In this document: positions 41,171-54,276 of the stretch, one piece after another | Position numbering within the stretch: the first letter of the stretch is position 1 | Layout of the letters: each line of letters opens with the position of its first letter | NCBI GenBank assembly: GCA_963930655.1 | Contig: OZ005617.1 | Span: forward strand, 8,062,501-8,126,500 | Reading direction: 5' to 3' | DNA: 64,000 nucleotides | Source: Myrica gale | Lineage: Eukaryota > Streptophyta > Magnoliopsida > Fagales > Myricaceae | Position numbers and translations under genes: made by a program | Notes under the pieces: generated by a model | What the model was told of the DNA's origin: nothing | What the model saw: the letters and a program-made list of their open reading frames with translations, nothing else | Databases searched by the model: none

Positions 41171-41935
41171 ACTAACTACATATTATTTTGTAGCTCTACG
41201 AATTGCTATAAGCACTGTAGAAAGCTATGGAGGACTTAAACGATGGTATAATTGTCTTTTCACGTAAGGAGAAGATCATGTGTTTGTTATGTGGGATAGA
41301 AACCGTTGGACATAATGGCTTCAGTCGGTTGAGGGATGAAATCGTGATGAGAAGTATAGTTTATGGGGGTGAGTTGCAACAAGTTAAATTACCCCTCTAC
41401 GATATGTGGAGCGCCTTTCTCATTCCTCAAATTAATCACACAAAAAAAGAAAAAAAAAAGAAATAGATGGACAAAGACATTGGGTTTACTTTTACATTTT
41501 TCATTTTTCATGTTAAGGAGGATGATCGGAGAGTGGCTTATAAAACTTCACCACATCTTCAAGAGTTAGGCCCTTCTAGAGATTGTGTGTAGATTGACTT
41601 AATATAGTCCACTACTTTAGCTCTTTAAGATATGTGGATCCCCTTTCTCATTCCCCAAATTAGTCACACACAAAATAATGAACAAAGAAAATTGATGTTT
41701 TCTTTCACTTTTGTCTTTCTTCATGCTAAAAATGATGATACGGGTGGCTGGCTGTAAGGCTTCACACCCTTTTTCATTTTTTTATAGGTTGGCCTGGGCC
41801 TACGGGGCCCGAAGGCCAACCCATGTTTTAGCGCCTGCAGGGCCTAGGCCTGTTAGGTCGATACCCTTTATTTTTTAATATGCAGAGGGTGAAACGACAC
41901 CCTCTACCTTAAAAAAAAAAAATCAAAACAGCATG
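41171..41935. repeat. Diverged tandem duplication (about 230-bp period)
   Basis: GATATGTGGAGCGCCTTTCT..CACAC (41400) recurs as GATATGTGGATCCCCTTTCT..CACAC (41630). Both are followed by a T-rich stretch, a TTCATGTTAAGGAGGATGAT / TTCATGCTAAAAATGATGAT match and GGCTT.TAAAACTTCACA-type sequence. Confidence 0.6.
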
Positions 41936-43924
41936 AAACGGTGTGTTTCACCTAGTTTTGAAAGAACACGTCTCTCTCTCTCTCTTCCTGTTGCCCACAG
42001 CCCATCACCGCACCGTTGTTGCCAACTTGCCTGTGCGGTCGTGCTCTCACCTCTCTCAGTCTCTCTCTTCTCTCTACCACACGGTCCACAGCCCGTTGCC
42101 CACCGCCGCACCACCGTGCCCTGCTACCCACCGCGGCACCGCCCATCGCCACACCAATGCTGCAGCCTACACCCGTCGTTGCCAAATTGCTCGTGCGGCC
42201 GTGCAGCCGTTCTCTCACCTCTCTCAGTCTCTCTCTCTCTACCACACAATCCACCTGGACCACCTCTCGTTGCCCACTGCGGCACTGCCCACCACACAGT
42301 CCACCGTCCTGTCCACCGCCCATTGCCTCTCTCTCTCTCTCTCTCAACTCTCAGGTCTCAACAATCAACTCTCGGTCTCTACTCTCTCATCTCTGTCTCT
42401 CTCTCTCTCTTGACTCTCAGCTCTCTCTCTCTCTCTCTCAATCTCATTATTTTGATTTTTGACAGTTTTAATTTTTACAAGATCCTCGAGATTCTGTGCA
42501 AAGAAATTGCAAATTGATGGACCCCTAGTATGTCTATCTATCCAAGATTCTCTCTCTATAATTCAATAAAAAATCAATTATTTAGTTTGCCAAAAATGCT
42601 TTACGGTTTGGAATTTTGTGATTTGTGAAGTTGTTGGACAGTTGGAGGTTGAGATTGAATTGCTTTGGATATTTGTAGTTTGTGAAATTGTTGGAGGATG
42701 AGATTGAAATAATTTTGATATTTGTGGTTTTTGAAATTGTTGGAGGATGAGATTGAATTGATTTGGATATATGTGATTTCTGAAACTATTTATTTGATTT
42801 GGTTTGTGAAATTGATTATTTTGAATTTCAGGTTATGTTTTCATTTTTTGTAGTATCATTTTTAATTAATTTGATTCTACTGTCAATTGAATGCAATGTA
42901 ATTAGATTAAAATTTGGATTTGAATTAATTAGATTGGAATTTGGATTTTTGAGTTGTGATCCAATTGATTGATTGTCTTCACTTTGTTTTATTTTGTTTG
43001 GATAATGGATAAGTTTGTGATAAGAAAGCCACACAGCGTGGAGTCGTATAATACTCCTAGCGTGAATACTAATTCTAAAACAAAAATTAGTTCAAAAGAC
43101 CTCACATTATGTTTAGTCCGGATGATATAATTGCTGACCCAGGGTTACGTAAACCCATTGAATAATATGATGTTGGGATTAGGGATCAAGTTCGTAGGGA
43201 GTACTTGATCAAATGTTCCTTTTAACCCCGTGGCCATGATTTTCCCAAGAAGCACTATGGGCAAGAAATTAAGGATTTTTGGGATGTATGGTTTAAATAT
43301 TTTAATTGGTTGAAATATAGTGTATCAAAGGATGAGGCGCATTGCTTGTGGTGTTATCTGTTTAGGCGACCTAGAGGAGGTAAGTCCGGGGAAGATAAGT
43401 TTACATCTATGGGATTTAGCAATTGAAAAAAGGTCGTGGAAGTTTTTGGTGAACATGTTGGTGCAAATTATAGTGCTCACAATGAAGCTAGAAGACAATG
43501 TGAAACTCTTGAAAATCAGCGATAAGAAGTTGAGTTGGCATTGGTCTTACCGGTTGCAACTGCAACTGTTGAAAGAATATTTTCTGCGATGAAGATCATC
43601 AAGAGTGATTTGCGTAATAGGATGGGAGATGACTGGATGAATGACTCCATGGTAGTGTACATCAAGTAAGAAGTTTTTAAAACTACTGAGAACGAAGCCA
43701 TTTTGCAACATTTTCAGAAGATGCAAAAACGTAGTATGCAATTGTCACCTCTGAGTCGCAGTACATAGTACGGTATATGTATTCTAATATTTTTAATGCT
43801 TTTAGTCGTTAAATTTCAATATTGTCACTTTAAGACAATTTTTTGCATTATAAAGGAAAAAATTTCTTATCATTTCGTGTTTAAAGTTCGACCCCCAAAA
43901 ATTTTGATCCTGGATCCGCCACTG
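41936..43924 (+). mobile_element. hAT element relic with an internally deleted TTF-finger transposase
   Basis: CT-rich leader (42000-42440), three ~65-bp repeats (GAAATTGTTGGAGGATGAGATTG, 42615-42790), then a transposase relic. From ATGGATAAGTTTGTGATAAG (43003) it reads DPGLRKPIE, VGIRDQVRREYLIKC-type, HDFPKKHYGQEIKDFWDVWF, KYFNWLKYSVSKDEAHCLWC (TTF zinc finger) and EHVGANYSAHNEARRQCE. It jumps directly to LALVLPVATATVERIFSAMK and RNRMGDDWMNDSMVVYIK, the C-terminal hAT dimerisation motif. The catalytic middle is missing, and stops and frame changes are present. The right end is GATCCTGGATCCGCCACTG (43906-43924), the inverted form of the CAGTGGCGGA terminus also seen at 63087. The left terminus was not found. 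Confidence 0.8.
42615..42790. repeat. Three ~65-bp tandem repeats in the hAT leader
   Basis: Units contain GAAATTGTTGGAGGATGAGA and TTGATTTGGATATTTGTGGT variants. They precede the transposase start codon and end in a CAG acceptor-like site. Confidence 0.7.
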
Positions 43925-44910
43925 TTGGTTAATGACTTCTTTGATCGTGGTACACGACTGATCTTTGGTCCTAATCCCAACAAAACAAAATCTATAATAG
44001 TTGTTAAATTCTTAATGAAATAACTTTAAAATCATCTAATAGATCTGACAAACGATCTTGAACTTTTGTAATCGTCAATCTTGATAATCTTCAGGTCTTG
44101 TTGATCTTACACCTTGAATCTTTGATTTCAAAACTGAGCAGCCAAATGTTCTGTCTCCTTCCTTTCCACGCCTCACAGCCGTGACAGGGTTTCTCAAAGT
44201 CATAATGGCCAACTGTCTAGAAAAAGCTATCTTATATTCTTTTTCAAACACCCTAGTTGTGATAAAGAGTGGGATCGTTAGGGACCTCAAATCTCGGCCG
44301 TAGGATTACATGGAAAAACTCTTTTTCCATTTACTCCCTTATATTCTTTTATTCCGAATTTTGGGCTTCTACTAATTGCGATCATGTCCATTAACATATC
44401 ACAATTTAACCCCGAGTATTTGAGATTGATTTGTGAAATCTCTTTTGCTAACAATTATCGTTTATTTATCATTTCATCATACTATATTCCACATGAGTCA
44501 ATAGGACCGGTAGTATATCACTAATTAAGTTTCTAACTCATAAATTCTCAATTCACGATCTGTAACTCGTTAGACTATCAATTGTTTCCAAAACAATTTC
44601 AAAAATAAATATTATATATATATATATATTAATTCCAAAAATTATTTTAACAAAATATCATTGGCCAATGGATTATTTTTTAATATACTGCCTCATCAAG
44701 AGACTAGTGGATTCCTTATTGAGCATTTATACAAACTCATTTATTATGTACAAGACCTAACTTTATCTAGAATCTTTGACCTAGAAAGATCATCACCAAG
44801 TGACTCGGTGAAAGCAAAAGTACACAACAAATAGATCCATATAAACCTCTCAGGTCTAAGGATACAATAAAGCAATTGTGTTGAATACCTTCTCAACATC
44901 AGTGATCACT
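43923..44910 (+). repeat. Copia 5' LTR (approximate)
   Basis: Shares with 49742-50780 the blocks ATTTTGGGCTTCTACnAATTG, CATATCACAATT.ACCCCGAG, CTTATTGAGCATTTATACAA and CAGTGATCACTT. The start TGTTGGTTAATG overlaps the last bases of the hAT terminus. Confidence 0.7.
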
Positions 44911-46375
44911 TCCTGTGTATTCATATTTGATCTCATTCAGTGCATGTACTTTTACATCACACTCACTCGTTTGCTTAAGGTCACTAGCTCAATGACGAAG
45001 TCCATCATCATATTAAATAGAGGCACAACGACCGGGCCTTCGCTATCACAAGAATATAGCAATCGAGGAGCTATCGTTCAGCTGCTTCGTGTATTACGAA
45101 AGCAGTATTGTCGGAAGGGGCATGCTGCAAGAGCATAGGTGAGTGGTAAGCGTAGGAGGCGTGCGGGAAGGGCAGCGGCAGCAGTGTGGTTCCAGGTGCC
45201 ATCGTTGGCTTCCCGAGAATCCCAGTTCTATTGACCGATGGGAGAATATAAATCTGATGAGAATTTGATTTCTGACCCTCGCTCAATCATGGCTTCCTCT
45301 TCAAGATTCGACTCATCCTATCGTATATCAATATGTACCTCGGTCTAGAACAAAACATCAAATGAACAGGGAACTGAATAGTTATACTTCCCGTCTTTGA
45401 TTCATTAATCATTATCACGACTCATCCTATCTGTTTCTACGGTACACTTTGCTTCGACCTTAATTTATTTTATTATATTTGTTGTTTCAAAATTAGTATC
45501 GAATTTGTATCATGTCGTTCGAGAAGTAATATAATTTTTTTTGTACGCTTCAATGGCAAGAATTACTCGACGCTGGCATTTCAGTTCGTAGTCTTTATCA
45601 CGGCAATGATTTATGGGGTCATGTTGATTGTCGAACCGAGCCAAAGGAAAAGAGCAATATGCCAAGTGAGTAGTCAAGGATGCTCAAGTTCTATCATGGA
45701 TTCTCGAGTCTGTTGAGCCCAATATTATTCTGAATCTTCGACCCTCCAAAATCACTGCCGAAATGTGGACGTACTTGAAAAGGCTATATAGTCAAACAAA
45801 TACCTCTAGAAGATTTCAATTAGAGCTTGAGTTATCAAATCTTACCTAAGACAACCTCTCTGTCTCTAATTTTTATTTTATTTTCATGATTTTTTTGACT
45901 GAGTATACTTATGTTGTCTATGCTACTATACATTTGGACAGTCATGTTGTAGTTCAATTCTTTCATAAAACGAGTAAAAAAAGATCAGTTTCTTATGAAA
46001 CTCAGATCGGAGTTTGAAGCCACAAGATCCAATATCATGAACAGAGAGTCAAGTCCCACATTGGATGCATATCTGAATGATCTCTTTCAAGAGGAGCAAC
46101 GTATTCTTACTCACAAAGCCATGGAACAACGTTAGTCAAGTTATGAACCTATTCCAGTGGTTTATGTTGTACGTGGAAGGAACGGCGAGAGGGACACAAG
46201 TAATGTTTTGTATTTCAGTTGCAATGGGTTTGGTCAAACGAACTGCTCCAAAACGTTTTTCCATTACTGTAAAAAATATAGCCATATCATCAAGGATGTT
46301 CTATTCGACCTCTAAAGAAGTCTGAAAAAGTCAACGAACACTACTTTTTTTCACCGAATGTTTCAAGTCTTGCTC

Positions 46376-47007
46376 TAAGGGTGGACATTTGTTCCAGTTA
46401 CGGTACAATTTTTTTTAATTTTAGAGAAATTATAATTATAATTTAAAGTTTGTCTCTTTCAATTTGGATTATTTGATGAATGTTTAGTTATTTACTTATT
46501 CGTATGGTTACTTGTTTGTTTAGTAATTTTTTTGTAATTTTAATTTAGAGTTTATTTTGACAGTGTTTATTTATTTTGGAATTTAGTTGTTTAGTTGTAA
46601 TTTTAATTTAGAGTTTTTATTTTGTTTTGGACCAAGACGACAATGTTTATTAATTTGACAATGTTTTGAGCTTTTTGAGTTGGATGGCAGTGTACTGTTT
46701 TATTTTAGCAATTGGGTCTTCAAATTGATGCTCATACCAGTGTTATTTTGAGTCTTTTGGGTGCAATTTTGCCTCTCACAATACCTTATTCCTGGCCCTC
46801 AAAACACAGAACTTAAAAAATTCATTTTTGGGCCAATGGGCCCAAACCAAATCTGGGCCTTTTAGGCCCAGATAAGGAATCAGAATTTCCAGTTCCATTT
46901 CCATTCCGGTTTATTTCATAATTGAACCGAAATAAAAATTATAATTCCGGTGGGTACCGGAACTGGAATGGTCATTCGGGTTTCGTCCGTTCCGGTGACC
47001 ACCCTTA
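46376..47007. mobile_element. hAT element (632 bp) inserted in the copia element
   Basis: Ends TAAGGGTGGACATTTGTTCC and GTTCCGGTGACCACCCTTA. Flanked by TCTTGCTC (46368-46375) and TCTTGTTC (47008-47015), 7 of 8 matching. The interior is AT-rich on the left and holds GGGCC and CCGGAACTGGAATGG words on the right. No coding sequence. Confidence 0.85.
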
Positions 47008-49741
47008 TCTTGTTCAGTCCATAACCCCTGAAATGATATAATAAATAATAGTTTCCACATTCTTTGCTTAAGGGGTATAAGTTAAAAAAAATTATACCTC
47101 ACAACCTTTGTTTTTTGATTCTGGAGCTTCCAACCATATGATAAATAGTATTGTTCCTCTTACCAATATGCAAACATATACTGGAAATCTCAAGATACAT
47201 ACTGTCGATCACTGTTGTTTGTGATATTTTTCTTCGTTAGCAAATGTTTTTGTTTCTCTTAGTCTTTCTACTAATATGGTTTTCGTGGGTCATTTGGTTT
47301 ACAATGGTTGTCACGTCAAATTTTTCTCAATCTGATTATGTTGTGCAGGATCAAGTATCCGGGTGGACGATTACGAAGGGGCCTAAAGTGAGACGTCTTT
47401 TTCCTCTACATCTATATTTTATCTTCTTTACCTTTGAATTTTATTTTCTGACATTCTATTCAAGCTGATAATCGAATGCAGCATAGGCTCCTTGGACATA
47501 CAAATACTAATGTACTTCATAATTTGTTACATTTTGATTTATTTCGACCGTTTAAATAGATACATAGTTATGTATGGGGCATGTCTCCCATAATTTCTTA
47601 TGCCAACTACAAATACGTCATCACATTCATTGATGATTGTAGTAGATTTACTTGGATATATTTTCCGCTCTAATGGCGAGGTGTTCTCTGTGTTTAAGAT
47701 TTTATGTGCTTCACTTGAGACACAATTTGCTACTAAGATAAAAGTTCTTCGTTCTGACAATAGAGGTGAGCATATGTTTAATATTTTTCAGGAATTTCTT
47801 CAAACTCAGGGGATCATTTCTCAGCGGTCTTACCCATCCACACCACAACAGAATTGTGTGATTGAGAGAAAGAATCTTCACCTTCTAGATGTTGTCCGTA
47901 ATCTTCTTCTTGACTCATATGTGCCACATTGCTTCTCGTATGAAGCATTGTCCATAGCTATCCACCTTATCAATCGCTTACCTTGCCTTCCTTGGGAAAT
48001 GTATCTTCTTTTCTCCGTTTATTTGGTCATATACTTTATAGTATTCTAATCTTTGTACTTTTGGTAGTGTATGTTTTGTTCATCTTCCAGCTTAAGAACG
48101 CACTAAACTCACAGCTCAGTATGTCAAATGTGTTTTTCTAGGCTATTACGTTTCTCAGAAAAGCACAACTCACACCAGTGCACCTACACCTCTCAGAGAA
48201 AGTACTCAGGTTCTTAGACCCTTCGATAGGTTTGGTTTTTCTTCTCCTTTATCCTTGACAGTCACTTTGTCCTTCATTCCTATTCTTTTGTCTTATAAAC
48301 AGGCCATGAAACTTTAGTGTTGGAATAATGTAATGGAAGCATTGAAAAGAACCAGATTTGGGAAATTGTGGCTTGCCCTCCATCCGTGAAACCAATTGGA
48401 AGTAAATGAGTGTTCTCAATCAAGCTTCGTTCGGATGAATCTCTAGACCGCTACAAGGCGTGATTGGTGGCTTTTGGGAATAGAAATGAATATGGCTTAT
48501 ACTATGACGAGACCTTCACACCTATGGTCAAGATAACCACTATGCGCAAAATTCTTGCACTTGCCACCTCTCAATCCTTGTCATTATATCAAATGGATGT
48601 AAATAAGGCCTTTTTACATAGAGATCTCAAAGAAGACAAACGCATAAAAATCCTTCTGGTATGCCTATTTGTTCTCATACTAATGTGTGTAAATTAAAGT
48701 GTTCTCTGTATGATTTGAAGCAGGTACCACAAGCATAGTTTGAAAAATTCCGCAGTACTCTACTTGGCTTCTCATTCAACCAAAGTTAGTATGATGCGTC
48801 TTTATTTCTATAAAAGACAGCTAATGATATTGTCTTTCTTCTCGTCTATATAAACGACATTATTGTTACTGGTTCTAACATTGGTGCCATTTTTAAGCTT
48901 CCACAATTGTTGCATACCACTTTCCATATCAAAGATCTCAGCTAACTCACAGAGTATTTTATTGAATAAAGCAAATATATTCAAGATCTTATCACTTTGG
49001 CTCGACTGACTGAGACTACAGCTGTTGACACTCCCATGGAAGTGAACGTCAAATATCAATTGATGAAGGGGACCTCCTTGATGATCTCACTCTCTATCGA
49101 CAGTTGGTTGGTAGTCTTATTTACCTAACCATCACACGATCAGACATCTTATATGTTGTCCATACGATCAGCAAGTTCATGCAAGCTCCTCAGCATCTTC
49201 ACCTAACTGTTGTCCATCGAATCATTCGCTACCTCCTTGGATCTCCTCATCGTGGCTTGCTTTTCTGATCAAGTTCTTCACTTCAGATGAGAAAAGCATA
49301 TTGCGACGTCGATTGGGCTGACTATCCAGATACTAGAAAATCCACTACGGGCTAGCTCATGTTCCTTTGCAAATCACTAATTTCTTGGAAATGTAAAAAC
49401 GAAAAATGTGTCTCTATGTCCTCACCGAGTCTAGGTACCGTGCTATATCAGCTACATGCTCTAAGATCATCTAGCTCTATTGTCTCCTCATTGAACTTGG
49501 AGACAACACAAGTGTCATCCAAATTGTTGCCAATCCTGTCTTTCATGAGCGGACCAAGCACATTGAAGTCGACTTTCATTTCATTCTCAAATCATTTGAT
49601 CGTAAGGTTATCGTCCTTCCTTAAATTTCCACAGCTTTTCATATTGCAGATATCTTCACCAAATCAATAACACGTCGGCGCCATCATTTCCTTGTTAGCA
49701 AATCGATGCTATCGACTTACTCACATCAATTTGAGGGGGCA

Positions 49742-50780
49742 TGTTGACGGATATCATAGCTGGCAAATTCAAATTCACAATCACAATCAAACATTGTTAT
49801 TTTCTTATACATACTCACTTTTCTACACTGACACTCCTTAATCATGGCATTGACATAAAGTACTAACTATACAAACACGCATATGCATGTAATGCTAGAA
49901 GAAACTACCCACGATGCTCCCCTTTTTGCACTTTGATAACTTGCCACCAACAGGGGACCTCAACTCCACGACCTTTCATGAGAAAGTTACTATTAAATAA
50001 AACAATCATAATTCTCGGAACAGTCTTCGAGAATTCTTCAGGAACTTGTCATCTCATCACATAAGCAGCTTAAATATTCTGCCTTCTTCCAATCAACACC
50101 TCACAGTCGTCTAGGGTTTCTATCTTTTTCAAAGTTATGATGGCCAACTTTTTACCAAACTATCTTATAGTCTTTCTTTGAAAACCCTAGCTATGATATG
50201 GCATATGATCATGAAGGATATCATATTTGGATCGTAAGATCACAAAAAAAACTATTTTTCATTATTTCCTTTACATTCTTTTATTCTGAATTTTGGGCTT
50301 CTACAAATTGCGATCATATCCGTCAACATATCACAATTGACCCCGAGAATATGAGATTAATTTTTTAAATCCTTTTTGCTAACAATTAAAAACTTATTTA
50401 TCTCTGCACCATATTATATTCCACATAAGTCAATAGGACTAGAATAATATCAATGATTAAATCTCTAATTCATATAATTCTTAATTTTCAATCTCTACCC
50501 GTGAGACTCCCAATGGCCAGGAATTTCTCTTGAGTCCAACACTATGCAGATATAATGAATATACTGATTCAATAAGAAAATAATAGATTTCTTATTGAGC
50601 ATTTATACAAACTCATTTATCATGCACCTGACTCAACGTTGTCTGGAATATTTGACCTAGAAAGATTATCACCAAATGATTCGGTCAACGTACAAGTACA
50701 AAAAAAATAGATTTATATAAACCTCTCAAGTCTAAGGATACCATAAACTAATTGTGTTAAATTTCATTATCTCTGTCAGT
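49742..50780 (+). repeat. Copia 3' LTR (approximate)
   Basis: Starts TGTTGACGGATATC directly after the purine tract and runs to about CTCTGTCAGTGATCACTT. Soon after follows a primer-binding-type TTTGGTATCA (50804-50813), which is unexpected beyond a 3' LTR. Confidence 0.7.
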
Positions 50781-50814
50781 GATCACTTGCAGTGGCCTAA
50801 CAGTTTGGTATCAA

Positions 50815-53800
50815 ATTCACGTGGATGCTTAGTAATTAGTATCAGCATCAGTTCGCTCTATATCAGATATCATTCTGACCCTTTATCACCTGTACACTCT
50901 TTTGAGTGCCGGCTTGCAGTAAAAGGGGGCGGAAAGGCTATCATCTTGGACTTGTATCTACAACATTACTCGTTCCCTATTTTCTGTCTTCGTTGCTGTC
51001 CAGCTTGTTTGGCAATCGCTTCTATATGTTTTCTTTGCTCTCATGCTGTCCTATAGTTTGTTTTTTGTTTGTAGTTAAAGCAGCTTCCTGCTGCTCCTGA
51101 CAGCTTTTTGTAAACTTCTTTATTTGATATAACCATATAAAATGCTTGGGACATGCCGAAGTCGATGGTGTTTTTCCTGAAACAACTACCCAGCTTGGTG
51201 CGTAAACATTGAATTATTCTGAGAAATGTAGCAAGGGGCCAGTTTCAAAGAAAATAAGAGATAAGATAAGCTAGCTCAAAAATCAAGGAATCGAGTGCTC
51301 TCAAAGTCTTTGAAGATACTGCAAGCAATTCGAGACGATTATATAGTAAGAGATGCCCTTAAATAACTGCTATCATCAAGAAGATTAAAATTTTATAAGA
51401 GACGATCTTAAGCAAGATCTTGGTTTTATTTGAATAAAGCAAAAAAGAAGCTGCTCCTCGATTTAGATGCGTAGACAATTGTAAATTAGTTCGATTTTCT
51501 CTCTAATTAAATTAGTTTGATATATTAATCAAGTGATCAAATTCACTCTTTATGTTTAGCTTAAAATTTCAGAGAAAAAATTAGTACTTCAACATGTTAT
51601 TGCAAATCTCTTTCTTTTTTTCTTTTTTTTTTTGAGAAAATTTCATAGTAGGCCACACACATATAAGAAATAATTAAAAGATTTTCTATAAGTTTTATTT
51701 CATCTGATTGCGCCCTATATCTTTCCAATTTAATCAATCCATATCCACTATTAGGTTCATCCATTACCTCACATGAAAAATAAATAATAAATTTTAAAAA
51801 ATGAAAATTTCAAACCCATTGAAGAAAAAAAACTAAAACGTTAAATTCTAGCACAAACCCACTAAACATTTAAAAAAACTAAAATTTTATATTCGAAAAA
51901 TAACACTGCAATTTAAAAAAAAAACATATAATATTACAATATTAAATCTGAAATACTATTTCTCTATTTATATTTAAATTTTTGTATTCATGTTTTCTGA
52001 TTTTTTTTTTTTTAGGTTTTTTATAATTTTATAATTTTATATTCAATTGCCGCTTGAGTTAACGGATGCATGTATCTGACGACAGAGCATGAATCGATTA
52101 AATTGGAAAGATAAGAGAGACATAATCAAATAAAGTAAGTGGGATTGTAAGGGAGAGTCCTTTAATTTTTGCAGATAGTTACAGTCAGTGTTTTCTCTTT
52201 TTTTGAGTAAGTTGTTTTAGTCCAAGTCAAAACAAAACAAAAAAACCCTGCAGTACCCTCCCCACAAGAGGGATCCCAATGCTCCTGTTTAAAATTAAAA
52301 TTAAACCTATACTTTTCCTATCGAATTTTAAGTTTTTGACACAATATATATTCAATTTGTCAATTAACCTCGACTATATTGGAATTTTGCATTCGTCTTT
52401 CATCTCTGTACGTAGGAACCTCGTATCATCATCCCCCAGCAGTGAGCCATTGAATTCTGACACTTTGCTGTCAACTCTTTCTATTCTTGGGGTTAAAGAT
52501 TGTTGGTGTTTTTGTACTCCTGAGGCGGAAGCTGAAGCAAACAAGCAAATTGAAAATAACAGTGAACATATGGGTAAGTGGGATTGTGTCGGTTACTCCA
52601 AATAGCAGAAGTTTGTGCTGAATGCGTTTCGTCTCCAAGCTGTGAGAACACTGAATTCTTGTTTATCATGATCAAGTCAATTGAAACCACTACAACGCCA
52701 TGATTAGTTTGTGACCCACACACACACAGATATATATATCTTCTTTATCATGTGATGATTACTCGTGGTCCACTTAATTGTTATTTTAGTTGTGATGGGA
52801 AGAAGTTTTCTTCATATTTCTCTAATACTATATAATTACCCATGGAGCCCAATGGAAATTAAATACTCCATATACAAAGTGTGGTTCTTAATCCCTCAAC
52901 CCTCTTTACTTTATGCAATATTATCTTAACCCACAATCAGATGACGAAGATAGCTTACTTTCAGAACTTCCCCATTAAATAGTTATATAAATCCCACCCA
53001 AAAATGCTTTGGACCGCCCACCCGTTTCCCTTCAGTTTCATTTTCTTTTAAGGATTCCTCGTAATGCAAATAACAAGGCACGCTTTTGAGCTTGGTACAT
53101 CTAAATTAAATGTTAAAAAATTACCAAATGGAAGCCAGAACGAAATTCCTTACGACTCAAAACCTAAGATCTACGCCATAGCTAAAGTACAACGTTATTT
53201 TCAGGACAGAATCATGGTTATTGAAAAGAGCAACTGGCGCCGCTAGAGTGGATATATGGGTTGAAACTAGGGAAAAACAGGAACATGTTGCAGCTATTGT
53301 TCTTTCGATTGCCTCTCTGCCTCTCAGGCTTCCAATGAGTCCATTTACCGTAATTGTAAGCTGGCAATTAACACGTTCTGCGAGATTTAAAAGAATAAAA
53401 ACAATTTTAAATGGGTAGGGGGCGCACCAACAGAGGGATGGCAAGCTAAGAGACGAGAAAAAAAAAAAAAAAAAAGGCAACTTATTGGTGTGACCACTCC
53501 AAATTTTTGCTCCTTTAGAAATATTAAAGAGGGAGAAAGATGATACCATTTAATTAAGTTTGCACCATTAGAAATATATAACAAAGCAACAGAGAAGTAG
53601 GACACAATTAATCAAATTAGTATTTCCGACATCAGGCATGTTAGGCAGCACCAGAAGGGAGGCTATATTTCTATTTCTATTTATGGTATTCAAAGTCCAA
53701 GCACATGCAACTAGTTCACACACAAAAAGAAAAGCATGTTCTTCAATCCGACATATATACCAGGACAGAGTTTGATTGAATGTAAACAGAAAAGCTCGAA
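50815..53800. other. Intergenic, no supportable gene
   Basis: AT-rich with T and A runs (51605-51630, 53459-53475). The frames at 50754-51100, 52279-52723 and 53064-53549 have no known domain; the one ending 52605 (CWCFCTPEAEAEANKQIE) might be a decayed exon but I cannot place it. Confidence 0.45.
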
Positions 53801-54276
53801 ACCGAACGGGAGGATTGGATATAACAGAAAACCATAAAAAAACAGCCTAGGTACGATTACTTAATGCATATTCATTCCTTGAAACCACACTACATTTCGG
53901 TTCAAATCTACTGCTGACATTTATATACTTACACAAACAACAACCGGAAACTAGACAGGACACTAAAATTAGAAAGAGCTACTCTCACCTTCATGGGAGC
54001 TATACATCAACCTTGGAAGTTGAAAATTGTACACTACTTTGAGCTCCTCGGATTCCAACACAACTCTATACTAAAAATGTCTACCAAAAACATGGAAGAT
54101 TTATATTACAGATCTGCTCTCAGCTACCGGGAGCCTTAAAATGTCCCAGTCCACTACACCATTAGCAAAGAATCTCTGCTCCTACAAATAAAGTTGTCTT
54201 TATTTGAGTTCTCTTATCCCAATCGTCCCCAATGCTTTCCTTGCTTAAGGTCGACAATTCTATTGGCTCCCCAACC
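53801..54276 (-). other. 3' region of the MYC2 gene
   Basis: Downstream of the MYC2 stop on the minus strand, expected to hold its 3' UTR. No other feature. Confidence 0.5.

Larger units (their letters stand above)
43923..50780 (+). mobile_element. Ty1/copia retrotransposon, decayed
   Basis: Order of domains as in copia: gag (45550-46320, with GKNYSTLAFQF and GHVDCRTEPKEKSN), integrase (47480-47990, with YKYVITFIDDCSRFTW, EHMFNIFQEFLQTQGI and QQNCVIERKN), reverse transcriptase (48400-48950, including YDETFTPMVKITTMRKI and YQMDVNKAFLHRDLKED) and RNase H (49060-49700, with YRQLVGSLIYLTITRSDI and HIADIFTKSI). A purine tract TTTGAGGGGGCA (49730-49741) precedes the 3' LTR. Diverged LTRs are recognisable at about 43923-44910 and 49742-50780. 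Every frame carries stops or frameshifts and gag/pol are shortened, so it cannot move on its own. The 5' boundary is approximate. Confidence 0.85.

Noticed and set aside
41933-42517. Three long overlapping frames rich in Ser, Leu and Pro
   Set aside because: Caused by CT-dinucleotide-rich leader sequence of the hAT relic; no domain and all frames open together.
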